This document shows, in pieces, positions 1 to 9,598 of a stretch of DNA of 64,000 bases (the first letter of the stretch is position 1; every line of letters begins with the position of its first letter). A program made the position numbers and the translations under genes. The DNA comes from Methanosarcina flavescens (lineage in GTDB: Archaea > Halobacteriota > Methanosarcinia > Methanosarcinales > Methanosarcinaceae). The DNA is taken from positions 1,054,001-1,118,000 of the forward strand of contig NZ_CP032683.1 of assembly GCF_001304615.2 (NCBI RefSeq), given 5' to 3'. The notes beneath the pieces are model-generated. The model did not search any database. It was not told the origin of the DNA and saw nothing but the letters and a program-made list of their open reading frames with translations.

Positions 1-303
1 AAACCGGACGAACTGAAAATCGTAGGAAATGACCGGATAGTAAATGCAATCCTGGCTTTCAGGAAAGGTAATGTGATAATCCATCCCGGCGGTGGAGGTC
101 AGTACGGCTGGCTTGAGCTGCCTGAAAACCTGAAAAAGGAAGAAACCCGCAATGGACAGCTTTCACTTGCAGACCTTGAGAAGCTAAATCCCGAAAACGA
201 AAGCAAGACCGCAAAGAAGAAGGGTAAAAAGCCCAGGAAAGAAACTGCCGAAACCGGGAAAGAACCGGAAGACGCAAGCCAGAGCTCACTTTTCGATTTT
301 TAA
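1..303 (+). CDS. C-terminal end of an EndoQ-like PHP-domain nuclease (5' truncated by window)
   Basis: The frame is open from base 1 and encodes 100 residues up to a TAA. The stretch around residues 15-37 (RIVNAILAFRKGN, then IHPGGGGQYG) matches my recollection of the C-terminal block of the TIGR00375 / endonuclease Q family, which cleaves DNA 5' of deaminated bases. The tail is Lys/Glu-rich and ends in QSSLFDF, which fits a PCNA-interacting (PIP) box, as expected for a repair nuclease recruited by the sliding clamp. The catalytic PHP domain lies outside the window, so the family call rests only on this end. Confidence 0.6.
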   Translation, partial: KPDELKIVGNDRIVNAILAFRKGNVIIHPGGGGQYGWLELPENLKKEETRNGQLSLADLEKLNPENESKTAKKKGKKPRKETAETGKEPEDASQSSLFDF

Positions 304-450
304 GGAATTACTTTTAGACATTTAAGATACAGATCCTGCTGATGACAAAATATATATGAAGGAAAGTATATTCACTAACCCTGCATCTTAAAAGCGATGC
401 ACCAAAAAGCACAGGGTAGCTCCCGAAAATTTTTTCACTTTAAACAAAAT

Positions 451-534
451 GCCCAGGTAGTCTAGCGGTAAGGCGACGGTCTCGAAAACCGTTTCTCCTT
501 CGGGAGAGCGCAGGTTCGAATCTTGCCCTGGGCG
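451..534 (+). tRNA. tRNA-Ser (anticodon CGA)
   Basis: The acceptor arms GCCCAGG (451-457) and CCTGGGC (527-533) pair fully, with G534 as discriminator. The anticodon stem ACGGT/ACCGT closes a loop with CGA at 483-485. A long variable arm (tctccttcgggaga) marks a class II tRNA, and the T arm holds GGTTCGAATC. CCA is not encoded. Confidence 0.95.
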
Positions 535-580
535 CTTCTCTTTATATTTCGGCATGTGAAGCATTTTTCCTGCCGATAGC

Positions 581-591
581 TATTTAAAATA
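581..591 (+). promoter_or_regulatory. TATA box of the tRNA-Trp gene
   Basis: TATTTAAAATA is centred about 32 bases before the first base of the mature tRNA, the usual spacing for an archaeal box A with a very short leader. Confidence 0.55.
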
Positions 592-617
592 GAAAAGATA
601 TTTGAGTTTCTTGTTAA

Positions 618-809
618 GGGGCTGTGGCCTAGTCCGGCATGGCGATGGGCTCCAGCGGATAAATGATGAACAACGGGTCTACCGAGTCTTTCCCGACGGG
701 GCAGGACAATGAGGAACCGTTGGAGCACTGATAGATGCTCACCAGAAAACTGTATAAGCAGTTGTTCGGAGATACCCGTCGATCGTGAGTTCGAATCTCA
801 CCAGCCCCA
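618..809 (+). tRNA. tRNA-Trp (anticodon CCA) with a 118-nt intron
   Basis: The acceptor arms GGGGCTG (618-624) and CAGCCCC (802-808) pair fully. The anticodon CCA is at 652-654. The anticodon stem is split: ATGGG at 645-649 pairs with CCCGT at 775-779, so about 118 bases (656-773) separate positions 37 and 38, the canonical archaeal intron site. A T-run at 811-818 follows as a likely terminator. The intron is itself a C/D guide RNA (next entry). Splicing needs the bulge-helix-bulge endonuclease EndA, which is not in this window. Confidence 0.93.
656..773 (+). ncRNA. C/D-box 2'-O-methylation guide RNA inside the tRNA-Trp intron
   Basis: Box C is ATGATGA (663-669), D' is CCGA (682-685), C' is ATGAGGA (709-715) and D is CTGA (728-731). 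The guide before D, TGGAGC (721-726), pairs with 649-654. The fifth base upstream of D, G723, faces C652, tRNA position 34. The guide before D', ACGGGT (673-678), pairs with 774-779, and its fifth base, G677, faces C775, position 39. The 'box plus five' rule thus predicts methylation of C34 and C39 of the same pre-tRNA. Haloferax tRNA-Trp introns are known to guide positions 34 and 39. The modification machinery (nop5, flpA) is encoded at 52.9-54.6 kb. Confidence 0.9.
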
Positions 810-1052
810 CCTTTTTTTAATTTAATTCTGCTCCTCATTGCTACTCTTTTAACATTTCATTCTGCGCTTACTTTTTTAACTTCTTCATTCCATGATTTTC
901 TTTTACTCCGTCGTTTTTCTCTTAATATTTGCCACTATGTACAAAATTTTTTAGTGCCTTAATATCAAGTTCGGTAGATATACAAATCTAATTTTATAAC
1001 ACTTCGAAGTATAGAGAGTTTTAAGAGGTAATACTTTCATGTAACTCCCCCA

Positions 1053-1889
1053 ATGATTAATAACCTGAAAATCCAATCTTCTTCTACCTGCTCAAGCCTG
1101 TTCAATACAAGCGAGGTTCTCACTTTGAAGCGCGAAAAAGAAGAAATAGCTGTCCTTGTCAGAGCCACCCCTGAGAAAAGCAAAAAGGATGGGGAGGGAC
1201 ATGCCGTAGGAGTGATCGGCATCAATAGACAGGGAGAATTGCTTAGGCTCTATCCTCTGGGGTTCAGGTATGGGGAAGGATTGGTTGATTTCAGGAAAAA
1301 TGATCTGCTTGAGGTCACGGTTACAAAACCTGAGCACGACATCAGGTGGGAGAGCAAGAAAGTCCTTAGCCACACGAACCTCGAGAAGCCTCTTAAAGAG
1401 AGGGAAATAAAAGAGCTTGTCCTGCCGCTCGTAACGTCTATAGAAAGGCTGAATATTGGGGGAGCGAGCCTTGGAATAGTAAAGCCTGAAATCGCGAATA
1501 TCGAGATAAATGTGAACAGCACCGAAGCTTATGACCGACAGCAGTATTTCAATCTCATGGGAGATTTTCTGGAAAAAGGGGAGAAAACTGCCAGAATGCC
1601 GGTTGAAATCAGATTTTTCTTCAGATGTAAGGGAGAAGAAGCTTGCCGGGGACATAAAATAATCCTGCTCGACTGGGAATTCAATGATACCGTCCGGAAC
1701 ATTATAAGGGAAGTGCACGAACCGGCTGCCATTGAGAGGAAAATAAAAGATCATTTCTCCGACCTCATCAAAGAAAAGGAACTCTACTTTATCATGGGAA
1801 CACATTTTACGTATGGAACCTGGATAATAACAGGGCTTTTCTGCCCGGAGAAGAATGGAAAGATCCAGAGTAACCTATCCGGGTATTAA
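1053..1889 (+). CDS. Conserved protein of unknown function (dual-strand nucleotide-metabolism or defence type not assignable)
   Basis: This 278-aa soluble protein has no signal peptide. The order of motifs resembles an uncharacterised family I recall from bacteria and archaea: an early segment on response to pen-like terms 'VLVRATPEKSKKDGEGHAVGVIG' shortened here as VRATPEKSKKDGE, then LLRLYPLGFR, a central basic region, an LLDWEF motif near residue 207, and a C-terminal KELYFIMGTHFTYGTW block followed by a short strand. No catalytic motif is obvious. It stands alone between the tRNA genes and a convergent aminotransferase. The ATG at 1053 has only a weak upstream GAGGT (1025-1029), so a later start cannot be excluded. 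I do not assign a function. Confidence 0.6.
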   Translation: MINNLKIQSSSTCSSLFNTSEVLTLKREKEEIAVLVRATPEKSKKDGEGHAVGVIGINRQGELLRLYPLGFRYGEGLVDFRKNDLLEVTVTKPEHDIRWESKKVLSHTNLEKPLKEREIKELVLPLVTSIERLNIGGASLGIVKPEIANIEINVNSTEAYDRQQYFNLMGDFLEKGEKTARMPVEIRFFFRCKGEEACRGHKIILLDWEFNDTVRNIIREVHEPAAIERKIKDHFSDLIKEKELYFIMGTHFTYGTWIITGLFCPEKNGKIQSNLSGY

Positions 1890-1994
1890 GAGTGTACTGG
1901 GAGAGGAGAATGGCTTAAAACACTCTAAAAAGAAAGGGTTTAAAAGAAAAAGAAAACTTATCGTAATTCGATCATAATCGGATTATAAAAATTT

Positions 1995-3179
1995 TCATCC
2001 ATCAAGTTCTTTTTCTAAAAAGGCTTCCAGCCTGTCCATACCTTCTTTTATATTCTCAATGCTGTTAGCATAGGAGAAACGCAGATAGCCTTCTGCCCCG
2101 TTTCCGAAATCGATTCCGGGGGTAACTGCAACGCCAGCTTCGTTGAGGATACGACGGCTTAATTCAAGAGAATCGCTGCCGTACTTGCGGGCGTCGGCAA
2201 GGACGTAAAAAGCTCCCATAGGCTCTTTGCGGACTTCAAGCCCCATTCCTATGAGCCTTTTCAGCATATACTGGCGGCGCGTATTGTAAGTCTGCACCAT
2301 CTCAGCAACGTGTTCCTGTGGACCCTTCAGGGCTGCAATTGCTGCCTCCTGGACAAAGGAGTTGGCGCAGATGAAAAAGTTCTGGTGGATTTTCTGGATT
2401 GCACGGACACACTCGGGAGGACAGATAATATACCCGAGCCTCCAGCCGGTCATTGCATAGAGTTTGGAAAAGCCGTTCAGGACAAAAGCGTTTTTTGTGT
2501 ATTCCAGAATTGTGTGGTCGTCTCCGTCATAGATCAGGCCCTGATAGATCTCGTCCGAAACAATAGGGATACCTTTCTCATCCGCAATCTCGGCAAGCCC
2601 CTGCAAGCTTTCTGGAGACATGACGTGCCCGCTAGGGTTTGAAGGGCTGTTGATCAGGATTGCCTTAGTGTTTAGGCTCAGGCACTGCCTTACGGTTTCC
2701 GGTTCGAGGGCAAACCCATTTTTCTCGTTCGTATAGACAAAAACAGGGGTTCCACCAAGATATTTAACAAAATTCGGATAACAGGCATAATAAGGATTTG
2801 ACATTATCACTTCATCCATTTTCTCAAGCAGAGCCATAAAAACCATCAAGAGAGCAGGACTCGTGCCCGAAGTTACAATAACCTGATCCGGGCTCAGGTC
2901 AACTCCGAACTTCCGGTGATAGGACTCAACTATTGCCTCTCTGAGCGAAAGAAGTCCCTGGCTGTGAGTGTATTTTGTAGATCCCCGGTAAATAGCAGCA
3001 CAGGCAGCCTCACATATGTGTGGAGCCGTAGGAAAATCAGGCTCTCCGACCTCAAGGTGGATTATGTGTCTTCCCTTAGTTTCCAGAGCCTGGGCACTTT
3101 CCAGCACTTCCATAACATAGAAAGGAGGGATATCTTCAGATTTTTTTGATAGAATGCATTCTGAGTTTATCGAAAACAT
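1995..3179 (-). CDS. Class I/II PLP-dependent aminotransferase (aspartate aminotransferase family)
   Basis: The 394-aa protein has the fold-type I aminotransferase signature. SPSNPSG supplies the Asn, SDEIYQG the Asp and Tyr that hold the PLP ring, and NGFSKLYAMTGWRLGY carries the Schiff-base Lys (K239). A C-terminal substrate-binding Arg is in YLRFSYA. Family members transaminate aspartate, aromatic or branched amino acids, and the sequence alone does not fix the substrate. The frame extends to a TTG at 3200, but the ATG at 3179 is preferred because AGAAGGTC sits just upstream as a ribosome binding site. It is convergent with the 1053 gene. Confidence 0.88.
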   Translation of the reverse strand: MFSINSECILSKKSEDIPPFYVMEVLESAQALETKGRHIIHLEVGEPDFPTAPHICEAACAAIYRGSTKYTHSQGLLSLREAIVESYHRKFGVDLSPDQVIVTSGTSPALLMVFMALLEKMDEVIMSNPYYACYPNFVKYLGGTPVFVYTNEKNGFALEPETVRQCLSLNTKAILINSPSNPSGHVMSPESLQGLAEIADEKGIPIVSDEIYQGLIYDGDDHTILEYTKNAFVLNGFSKLYAMTGWRLGYIICPPECVRAIQKIHQNFFICANSFVQEAAIAALKGPQEHVAEMVQTYNTRRQYMLKRLIGMGLEVRKEPMGAFYVLADARKYGSDSLELSRRILNEAGVAVTPGIDFGNGAEGYLRFSYANSIENIKEGMDRLEAFLEKELDG

Positions 3180-3426
3180 AAAAGACCTTCTGAAAATCAA
3201 TTATCGTGAAAGTGACTGAAGTAAATGCAAATAAGCCGCTGAAGCTATATCTGAAACTGCGTATGCTTTCAAGATTTAAATATTCTATGGAAAAAAACCG
3301 GATCAGAATTGAGGGAACAAAAAGAAAAAGGTTAATCTCTTAGATAGCACAGTGAAAAAAAGTTAAATCCTGCAAAAACCGAGTGATAAATTAATTGCTT
3401 ATGTGAAACCGATTTCATAAAGTAGC

Positions 3427-4056
3427 TTAACTTCTAGGCATGATTTTCTCGAGAACTTCTGTATCCGGGCTATCCCAGCCCTGACTCTCAAGCATTTTTG
3501 TAAATTCCCGCTGAAAATCCTGGAACTTTTTGACATTCTCGGGGATAATATTAAGGAAGTCATAGTCCCCATATGCCCCCGTAAAGAAAGAAGAAACGGT
3601 TTCCTCAAACTTTTCCTCGATTCTCTGCGGGTACCAAAACCCGTTCTGTGAGAGCAAAACAAGGTTAGGATCAGGAACAGGCACCTCGCCCGAGTAGGTA
3701 TAAAGCCCTATGAAAATCTCTTCTCCAGATTTCGCAAGAACCAGTTTTTTCTCAACCCCGGGTTTCTGGAGTTTAAGGAACCACTCACTCTTTAAAAGAT
3801 CCGCAACTTCATTGAGAACCCCGTGGGTTCTGAGTATCTTCTCTGCAAATTGCTGGATCTCCAGGATAAAAGTTTTGCGCTGTTCCTCGGGCATATCGAG
3901 GCAGGTTATACAACTCTCACCTTCTCGAATGCTAGCATACGGAACTCCCTCATCCTCTGGTTTCTTCGGTTCTTCAGTGTTTCCTTCAGCCTTTCTTTCG
4001 TATTTCTCTCCCAAACCCTGCTGTCGCATCTCATTCTCAGGATATTCTACCATCAT
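3427..4056 (-). CDS. Hypothetical protein, 209 aa
   Basis: I do not recognise this soluble acidic protein. It has a charged, disordered-looking first 40 residues (Glu/Lys/Pro-rich), a lone CITC motif near residue 50 and an alpha/beta-looking middle (LVLAKSGEEIFIGLYTYSGE). The frame runs up to 4092, but GGGGAT followed by the tandem ATG ATG at 4056/4053 looks like the true start, and CTATATAC near 4075 resembles a TATA box inside the longer frame. It is downstream of and co-oriented with the RNase H-like gene. Confidence 0.55.
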   Translation of the reverse strand: MMVEYPENEMRQQGLGEKYERKAEGNTEEPKKPEDEGVPYASIREGESCITCLDMPEEQRKTFILEIQQFAEKILRTHGVLNEVADLLKSEWFLKLQKPGVEKKLVLAKSGEEIFIGLYTYSGEVPVPDPNLVLLSQNGFWYPQRIEEKFEETVSSFFTGAYGDYDFLNIIPENVKKFQDFQREFTKMLESQGWDSPDTEVLEKIMPRS

Positions 4057-4168
4057 TTCGTATCCCCTATGTATATAGGTAGAAGTACTCATAAATATTA
4101 GCTACTGCAAACCCGTGAACTTTCTCACAATCCTTTTTTACTGGTAAAAGGAGGTTCAGTGAACAAAA

Positions 4169-4996
4169 TTACCTGAAGCGTTCAGCTCTTCTTAAGAGAT
4201 TTTGAGGAGAACGGTCCACCTCATCGCAGATAATCCTGTGACGAACCGAGCCTGGAAGAATGGAGCAGGTCTGATTATCCGTGCTCCGAAGCCCCCAGGT
4301 TTCGTCTGTCAGCAGGAAGTAGGAATTCTCAAGCCTGACACCTTTTGCTTCCAGCGAAGAGAGAACCAGTGGATCGGACAGGTCTTTTCTTATTTCTCCT
4401 GCTACTTTTACCTGAGCGCCAGGACCTCCTTTTCTTATAAGATAAAGCCGGTCATCTGAAAGAATTTTGTCAATCGTACGGATTATCAATCTGTAGCAGG
4501 TTTTTTTATTCGTAGATTTTTCTTCGACTTTCTCGAGATAAAGAATATTGCGCTGATTTTGGGCAATATCGGATAGGATATCCTCTCTCCGAGAAAAAGA
4601 CTCAACCTCACAGGTTGGAACGTTCAGGAAAAACACTGGAAATTTTTTAGACAAACTGTCTGCGATTGCCTGATTTACTTTTTCGCGTGGAATATACTCA
4701 AAATTAATATTGAGACCGGGTAGTTTCTTTTCAATTTCCTGCTTTTCCCTCTGGAAAACTTTTACGGCTTCAGTAGAATCATTATAAATGGTAACATCCT
4801 GGTCGCCCTTGGAAAAAATTCGGGTCAGGGTTACAGCGAAGTTAAGGGCTGCAAGTTCACAGTCAAGATTATTTTGAGGGGAATCAGGAATCTTTGTTGT
4901 AGACTGGTGAATCTGCTCTCCGTCCCGGATCACCGTACAGCCAATGTAAGAATCCTCACCCTCATTAAAGGAAGAGTCGCAGTAAACTTCAAACAT
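4169..4996 (-). CDS. RNase H-like domain protein with an extra C-terminal domain
   Basis: The N-terminal ~125 residues follow the RNase HI pattern: D7 in VYCDSSF, E47 in CELAALNFA, D73 in IYNDSTEA and D113 in QAIADSLS. All four acidic positions expected for metal binding are present, so hydrolysis of RNA-DNA hybrids is plausible. Residues ~135-275 form a second, unrecognised domain with an IRTIDKILSD block, unlike short archaeal RNase HI. AGGTGA lies eight bases before the ATG at 4996. The GTG at 5008 overlaps that site and is less likely. It probably precedes the 3427 gene in one unit, but the 112-base gap leaves this open. Confidence 0.7.
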   Translation of the reverse strand: MFEVYCDSSFNEGEDSYIGCTVIRDGEQIHQSTTKIPDSPQNNLDCELAALNFAVTLTRIFSKGDQDVTIYNDSTEAVKVFQREKQEIEKKLPGLNINFEYIPREKVNQAIADSLSKKFPVFFLNVPTCEVESFSRREDILSDIAQNQRNILYLEKVEEKSTNKKTCYRLIIRTIDKILSDDRLYLIRKGGPGAQVKVAGEIRKDLSDPLVLSSLEAKGVRLENSYFLLTDETWGLRSTDNQTCSILPGSVRHRIICDEVDRSPQNLLRRAERFR

Positions 4997-5125
4997 GCTT
5001 GTTTTCACCTAAAATAAATATATTCTCTAGCACATACTGAAATTAGTTGTAAACAAAATTATTTAAGTAAATAGTTGACGTTTACACATTTATGAATAAA
5101 TTATTTTTTGATCTCAGATTTTAAA

Positions 5126-5653
5126 TTATAAGAATATCGGCTCTGTAGAAATCCTTAATTTAATCCATAATAATTGTATTACTTTTTTGTTTATATTATA
5201 GACTATTAGTTTAACTTTTACTTCTTTTACTTGATTTCTAACCTTTCTTGCTCTTAATGTTTCTCCAAATTTTCTTTTTACAACAGATATTATTGTCTCT
5301 ACTATATTCCTTCTATTGTATTTGATCTTATCAAAGTCTTTGTTTAATTGTTTTCTATATTTTCCGTTTATTCTCTTTCTTTTTCTTTCTCTCAAAGGTA
5401 CTATTGAATCTGCTTTTATCTCTTCTCTTATTAGAGTATGAATTTCTTCGGAATCATATCCTTTATCCATCACATAACATCGAGACTTTCTTGACCTGTT
5501 TGATTGTCTTATCAGAGTCTTTGCATGCTTGACATCATGATCTGTTTTTTGGCTAATTTTCCATCCTAATATTACTTTTTTAATAGTGTCTACTGATATT
5601 GAAGTTTTAAGGAAGCTCCTTCGGAGCTTCCCTGTTCTCTTAGAATAAGAAAG
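5126..5653 (-). pseudogene. C-terminal fragment of an IS5-family transposase, fused in frame to the upstream gene
   Basis: From the SYSKRTGK motif onward the sequence matches the DDE half of IS5-type transposases common in Methanosarcina: FLKTSISVDT, CYVMDKGYDSEEI (a catalytic-region Asp) and a late RRNIVETIISVVKRKFG, where the Glu of the triad falls. The N-terminal part, with the first catalytic Asp, is missing, so the element cannot transpose by itself. A perfect 9-bp inverted repeat, GGAAGCTCC-TTC-GGAGCTTCC (5611-5631), lies inside it. The fragment continues the reading frame of the gene upstream without a stop. Confidence 0.75.
5139..5154. repeat. Terminal end of an IS5-type element (GGCTCTGTAGAAATCC)
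   Basis: The motif lies just past the transposase C-terminus. A near copy, GGCTCTGTAGAgAACC, occurs alone at 23001-23016, which supports an IS end shared by two remnants. The opposite end of the element is not found here. Confidence 0.45.
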
Positions 5654-6442
5654 ATATTGTAAGACTAAATAAGGATTCTTTAAATAAATATCACGGTGAA
5701 AAAACTGATTTCTTATTGCCAAAATAAAGCCCAAGAAAATATAATGGACTCCTTTTTGTTCATTAATGTCACCTAAAGAATACATGCCAGTTTCTAAAAT
5801 TGGCTTATTAGGAGAAAAAACACAATTAATCAAATCAGATCCATCAAGATCAAATCTACCTGTAACATCTTTAATTTCAGCCAAGATCGCCATTATACCA
5901 TTTCTTACAGTATCAATCATAATGTTACTAACGAAAGTATCCCTACATCTTTCGACCAAGATGGGATGAAATTTATAGATATCAAACAAAAGTTCTAAAG
6001 CTTCTTTTGGCAAATCGGGACAAGAAATATCTGTAGAAAGTTCGCATAAAGCATTCTCAATTAGATTGTTAAAATCACCTTCAAATTTTTCTGACTCGTT
6101 GATAAAATGATTCCATTCGTCAATATCTTCCTCACTTAAAAATTGAATGTTCTCTTCCGTTACCATCCTACCTGTTTTGACATAAGCGTAAATTATGTGA
6201 GAAGATATTTCAGCATCCCTCATTATTTCAACCATTCGAGAAAAATGCTCGTACTCAGACTCTTTCTCAAATTCAGGAAAAAATCTAGAATCTAATATAT
6301 GAGTCCTTTCGAACTGACGCTTTAATAATTCAGATGCATTTTCACTAAGAGGAATCACCTTCCCATTAGGAGAAGGAAAAAGTTTTGATCTTGGTTTACT
6401 CCTTCTCGTCTCTTTTGTGTTCATTTTATAGTTCGAGACCAT
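5654..6442 (-). pseudogene. TIGR02391-like (Ymh-type) protein, 3' end replaced by an IS5 remnant
   Basis: About 263 residues precede the transposase junction. The segment from LLFDIYKFHP to RNQFFHRD resembles the C-terminal domain of the TIGR02391 'Ymh' family, whose members often sit near restriction or abortive-infection loci; the family's function is unknown. The usual extreme C-terminus after RNQFFHRD is gone, and translation would run on into IS sequence to give a 438-aa chimera (5126-6442). Whether the chimera is stable is unknown. It could equally be a decaying gene. Confidence 0.55.
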
Positions 6443-6841
6443 TAATAAAGTAATAGCAAGTGAGTAAAATGTTTAAAATGTTAGTGGAATTACAATCCAG
6501 CCATAGTTATAGAATGAGTCAAAAAATCAAATTTTGTGCGGTTGCCTCACCTGAAAGGATGGAGTATGCTTTGAATCAGCTACCCAGTTATTAGAGAAGA
6601 GTATACAGTACACTCAAATAATGCTTCCTTAATTTAAGTGATCGAAGCTTTGATTTCGGTTTGCTATCAAACTCCTAATAACATAACAAAGAACGGTAAT
6701 TTAAATATTTAAATCGAAAACAAAAATAGTAAGGGGGAGTTTCATCTCCGACATGAAGATCAGGGCATTCGTAACCCTATCAGCTCCCATATAATAAAGA
6801 GGACAGGGAAAAAGAAAAGATGAAAAAGGGAGTAAATGCAA
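6443..6841. other. Intergenic, no gene recognised
   Basis: This 399-base AT-rich stretch lies between the start of the Ymh-like gene and the stop of groEL. I see only a 26-codon ORF starting near 6514, ended by TAG, with no ribosome binding site, and no strong hairpin. Confidence 0.5.
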
Positions 6842-8458
<1,617 letters not shown>

Positions 8459-8574
8459 TCACCTAGATTAAAATCAAATCTTTTCCTAAATCGAATTTGA
8501 ATGTATCTTTAATTTTCCTGGATTACTAGAATATGTTTTTATTCTCTCTTCTTCAGAATTGGCGTCATTCAACA

Positions 8575-8853
8575 TTATTCTTCTTCAACTGTTGCCAGGA
8601 TGTCCTTAAAATCGACAAAAAGGTACTTTTCACCGTCAATTTCAATTTCATCTGATTGATATCCCCCATAGATTACATGGTCACCTTTCTTCAGGGGAAG
8701 CTCCTTTCCATCCTCGAAGGTTCCCACTGCAATGACGAACCCTTCCTTTTTCTCCTGCCGTGCAGACTCAGGGATATAGATACCGCCTTTTGTGATTTCT
8801 TCTCTCTTCTGGTGCTTGAGCAAAACTCGTTCACCAATAGGTCTTATAATCAC
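8575..8853 (-). CDS. groS: Co-chaperonin GroES, 10 kDa
   Basis: The 92-aa protein has the GroES pattern: IIRPIGERVLLK, a mobile-loop region EEITKGGIYIPESA, and GDHVIYGGY near the middle. It caps the GroEL ring and is normally made with it. AGGAGG lies close upstream of the ATG. It is the first gene of a groES-groEL unit and is transcribed away from the HTH gene at 9090. Two palindromes lie in its promoter and leader. Confidence 0.96.
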   Translation of the reverse strand: MIIRPIGERVLLKHQKREEITKGGIYIPESARQEKKEGFVIAVGTFEDGKELPLKKGDHVIYGGYQSDEIEIDGEKYLFVDFKDILATVEEE

Positions 8854-8940
8854 TCTATTTTTCCTCCTTATGCGTAAGTGACCCCATATTAGCTGAACAT
8901 TAAAGGTAGCTATGAGTCATTATGGGATTGGTCGATATAT

Positions 8941-8958
8941 TGAGCGCTCGTGCGCTCA
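8941..8958. promoter_or_regulatory. Palindrome in the groES leader: TGAGCGC-TCGT-GCGCTCA
   Basis: A perfect 7-bp inverted repeat with a 4-base spacer, about 88 bases before the groES start and probably just downstream of the transcription start. It could be an operator or an RNA hairpin in the 5' leader. Confidence 0.6.
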
Positions 8959-8962
8959 GCAA

Positions 8963-8979
8963 TTCGCATATAATGCGAA
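8963..8979. promoter_or_regulatory. Palindrome at the groES transcription start: TTCGCAT-ATA-ATGCGAA
   Basis: A perfect 7-bp inverted repeat with a 3-base spacer. It sits between the TATA-like box at 8985-8992 and the expected start site (about 8963), where bound protein would block polymerase. It is not the bacterial CIRCE consensus. The divergent HTH gene is an obvious candidate regulator. Confidence 0.65.
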
Positions 8980-8984
8980 ACTCA

Positions 8985-8992
8985 TATTTAAA
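8985..8992 (-). promoter_or_regulatory. TATA box of groES-groEL
   Basis: On the minus strand this reads TTTAAATA, in an A/T-rich stretch. A start about 25 bases further would give a leader of roughly 110 bases, which is long for an archaeal gene and leaves room for control. Confidence 0.45.
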
Positions 8993-9089
8993 AATTACCG
9001 GAAAAATAAACATGATTAGTAGAAAATCGAGATGATATCGATAAAATACAAATAAACTATATATACGAGATATTTTAAAATATAAACTG

Positions 9090-9497
9090 ATGGCTCAACA
9101 GATAATCCTCAGACACCTTGAAAAACCGCGTGTTAAAAGTCTGGAAGAGGATCTTCTATGGTTATGCAATAGCTTCGGCTTTTCTTCGGGAAGAGACACG
9201 GAAAACATCTCGACCAGGATAATTTTTAGTCTGCTTGATAAACTTTCAAATGATGAAATAACTTCTTCAGAAGCCCTTGCTAAAGACCTTGAGATGAAAA
9301 TATCAAGGGTAAACCATCATTTAAGGAATCTCAACGATTCTGGGCTCCTTTACAGAAAAAAACGCCTGATATACCTGAGGGGAGGCAGCCTGAAAGCTGC
9401 AGTAAAAGAAATGCGAAAAGATTCGGAAAGAATTTTCGATGAACTTGAATGCATAGCTGGAGAAATTGATTCCAGAATAGGAATAAAAAACCGATAA
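9090..9497 (+). CDS. Winged-helix DNA-binding protein, divergent from groES
   Basis: The 135-aa protein has a central ArsR/MarR-like winged helix. A recognition-helix region, SEALAKDLEMKISRVNHHLRNL (shortened: KISRVNHHLRNL), is followed by the wing SGLLYRKKRLIYLRGG. The N-terminal ~45 residues (DLLWLCNSFGFSSGRD) are a family-specific lead, and the C-terminus is an amphipathic helix that may dimerise. TATATATA at 9059-9066 is a likely promoter. The shared 236-base divergent region holds two palindromes, so control of groES-groEL and/or itself is a reasonable inference, not shown. Confidence 0.8.
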   Translation: MAQQIILRHLEKPRVKSLEEDLLWLCNSFGFSSGRDTENISTRIIFSLLDKLSNDEITSSEALAKDLEMKISRVNHHLRNLNDSGLLYRKKRLIYLRGGSLKAAVKEMRKDSERIFDELECIAGEIDSRIGIKNR

Positions 9498-9598
9498 AGA
9501 AATTAAAAATTGATGAAAATTAAGAAAAGAGCTCGGAAAAATGCCAATTAAGCCGTACCGGAAAGAAATTTAATAATAAACTCATTTATTTTCCAACC

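Noticed and set aside
1092-1805. 237-codon frame on the minus strand opposite the 1053 gene
   Set aside because: It is antisense to a protein-like frame, Phe/Ser-rich and without a ribosome binding site or known motif.
1966-1988. Imperfect inverted repeat TAATTCGAT/AATCGGATTA as a terminator
   Set aside because: Short, mismatched and without a clear T-run, so not claimed.
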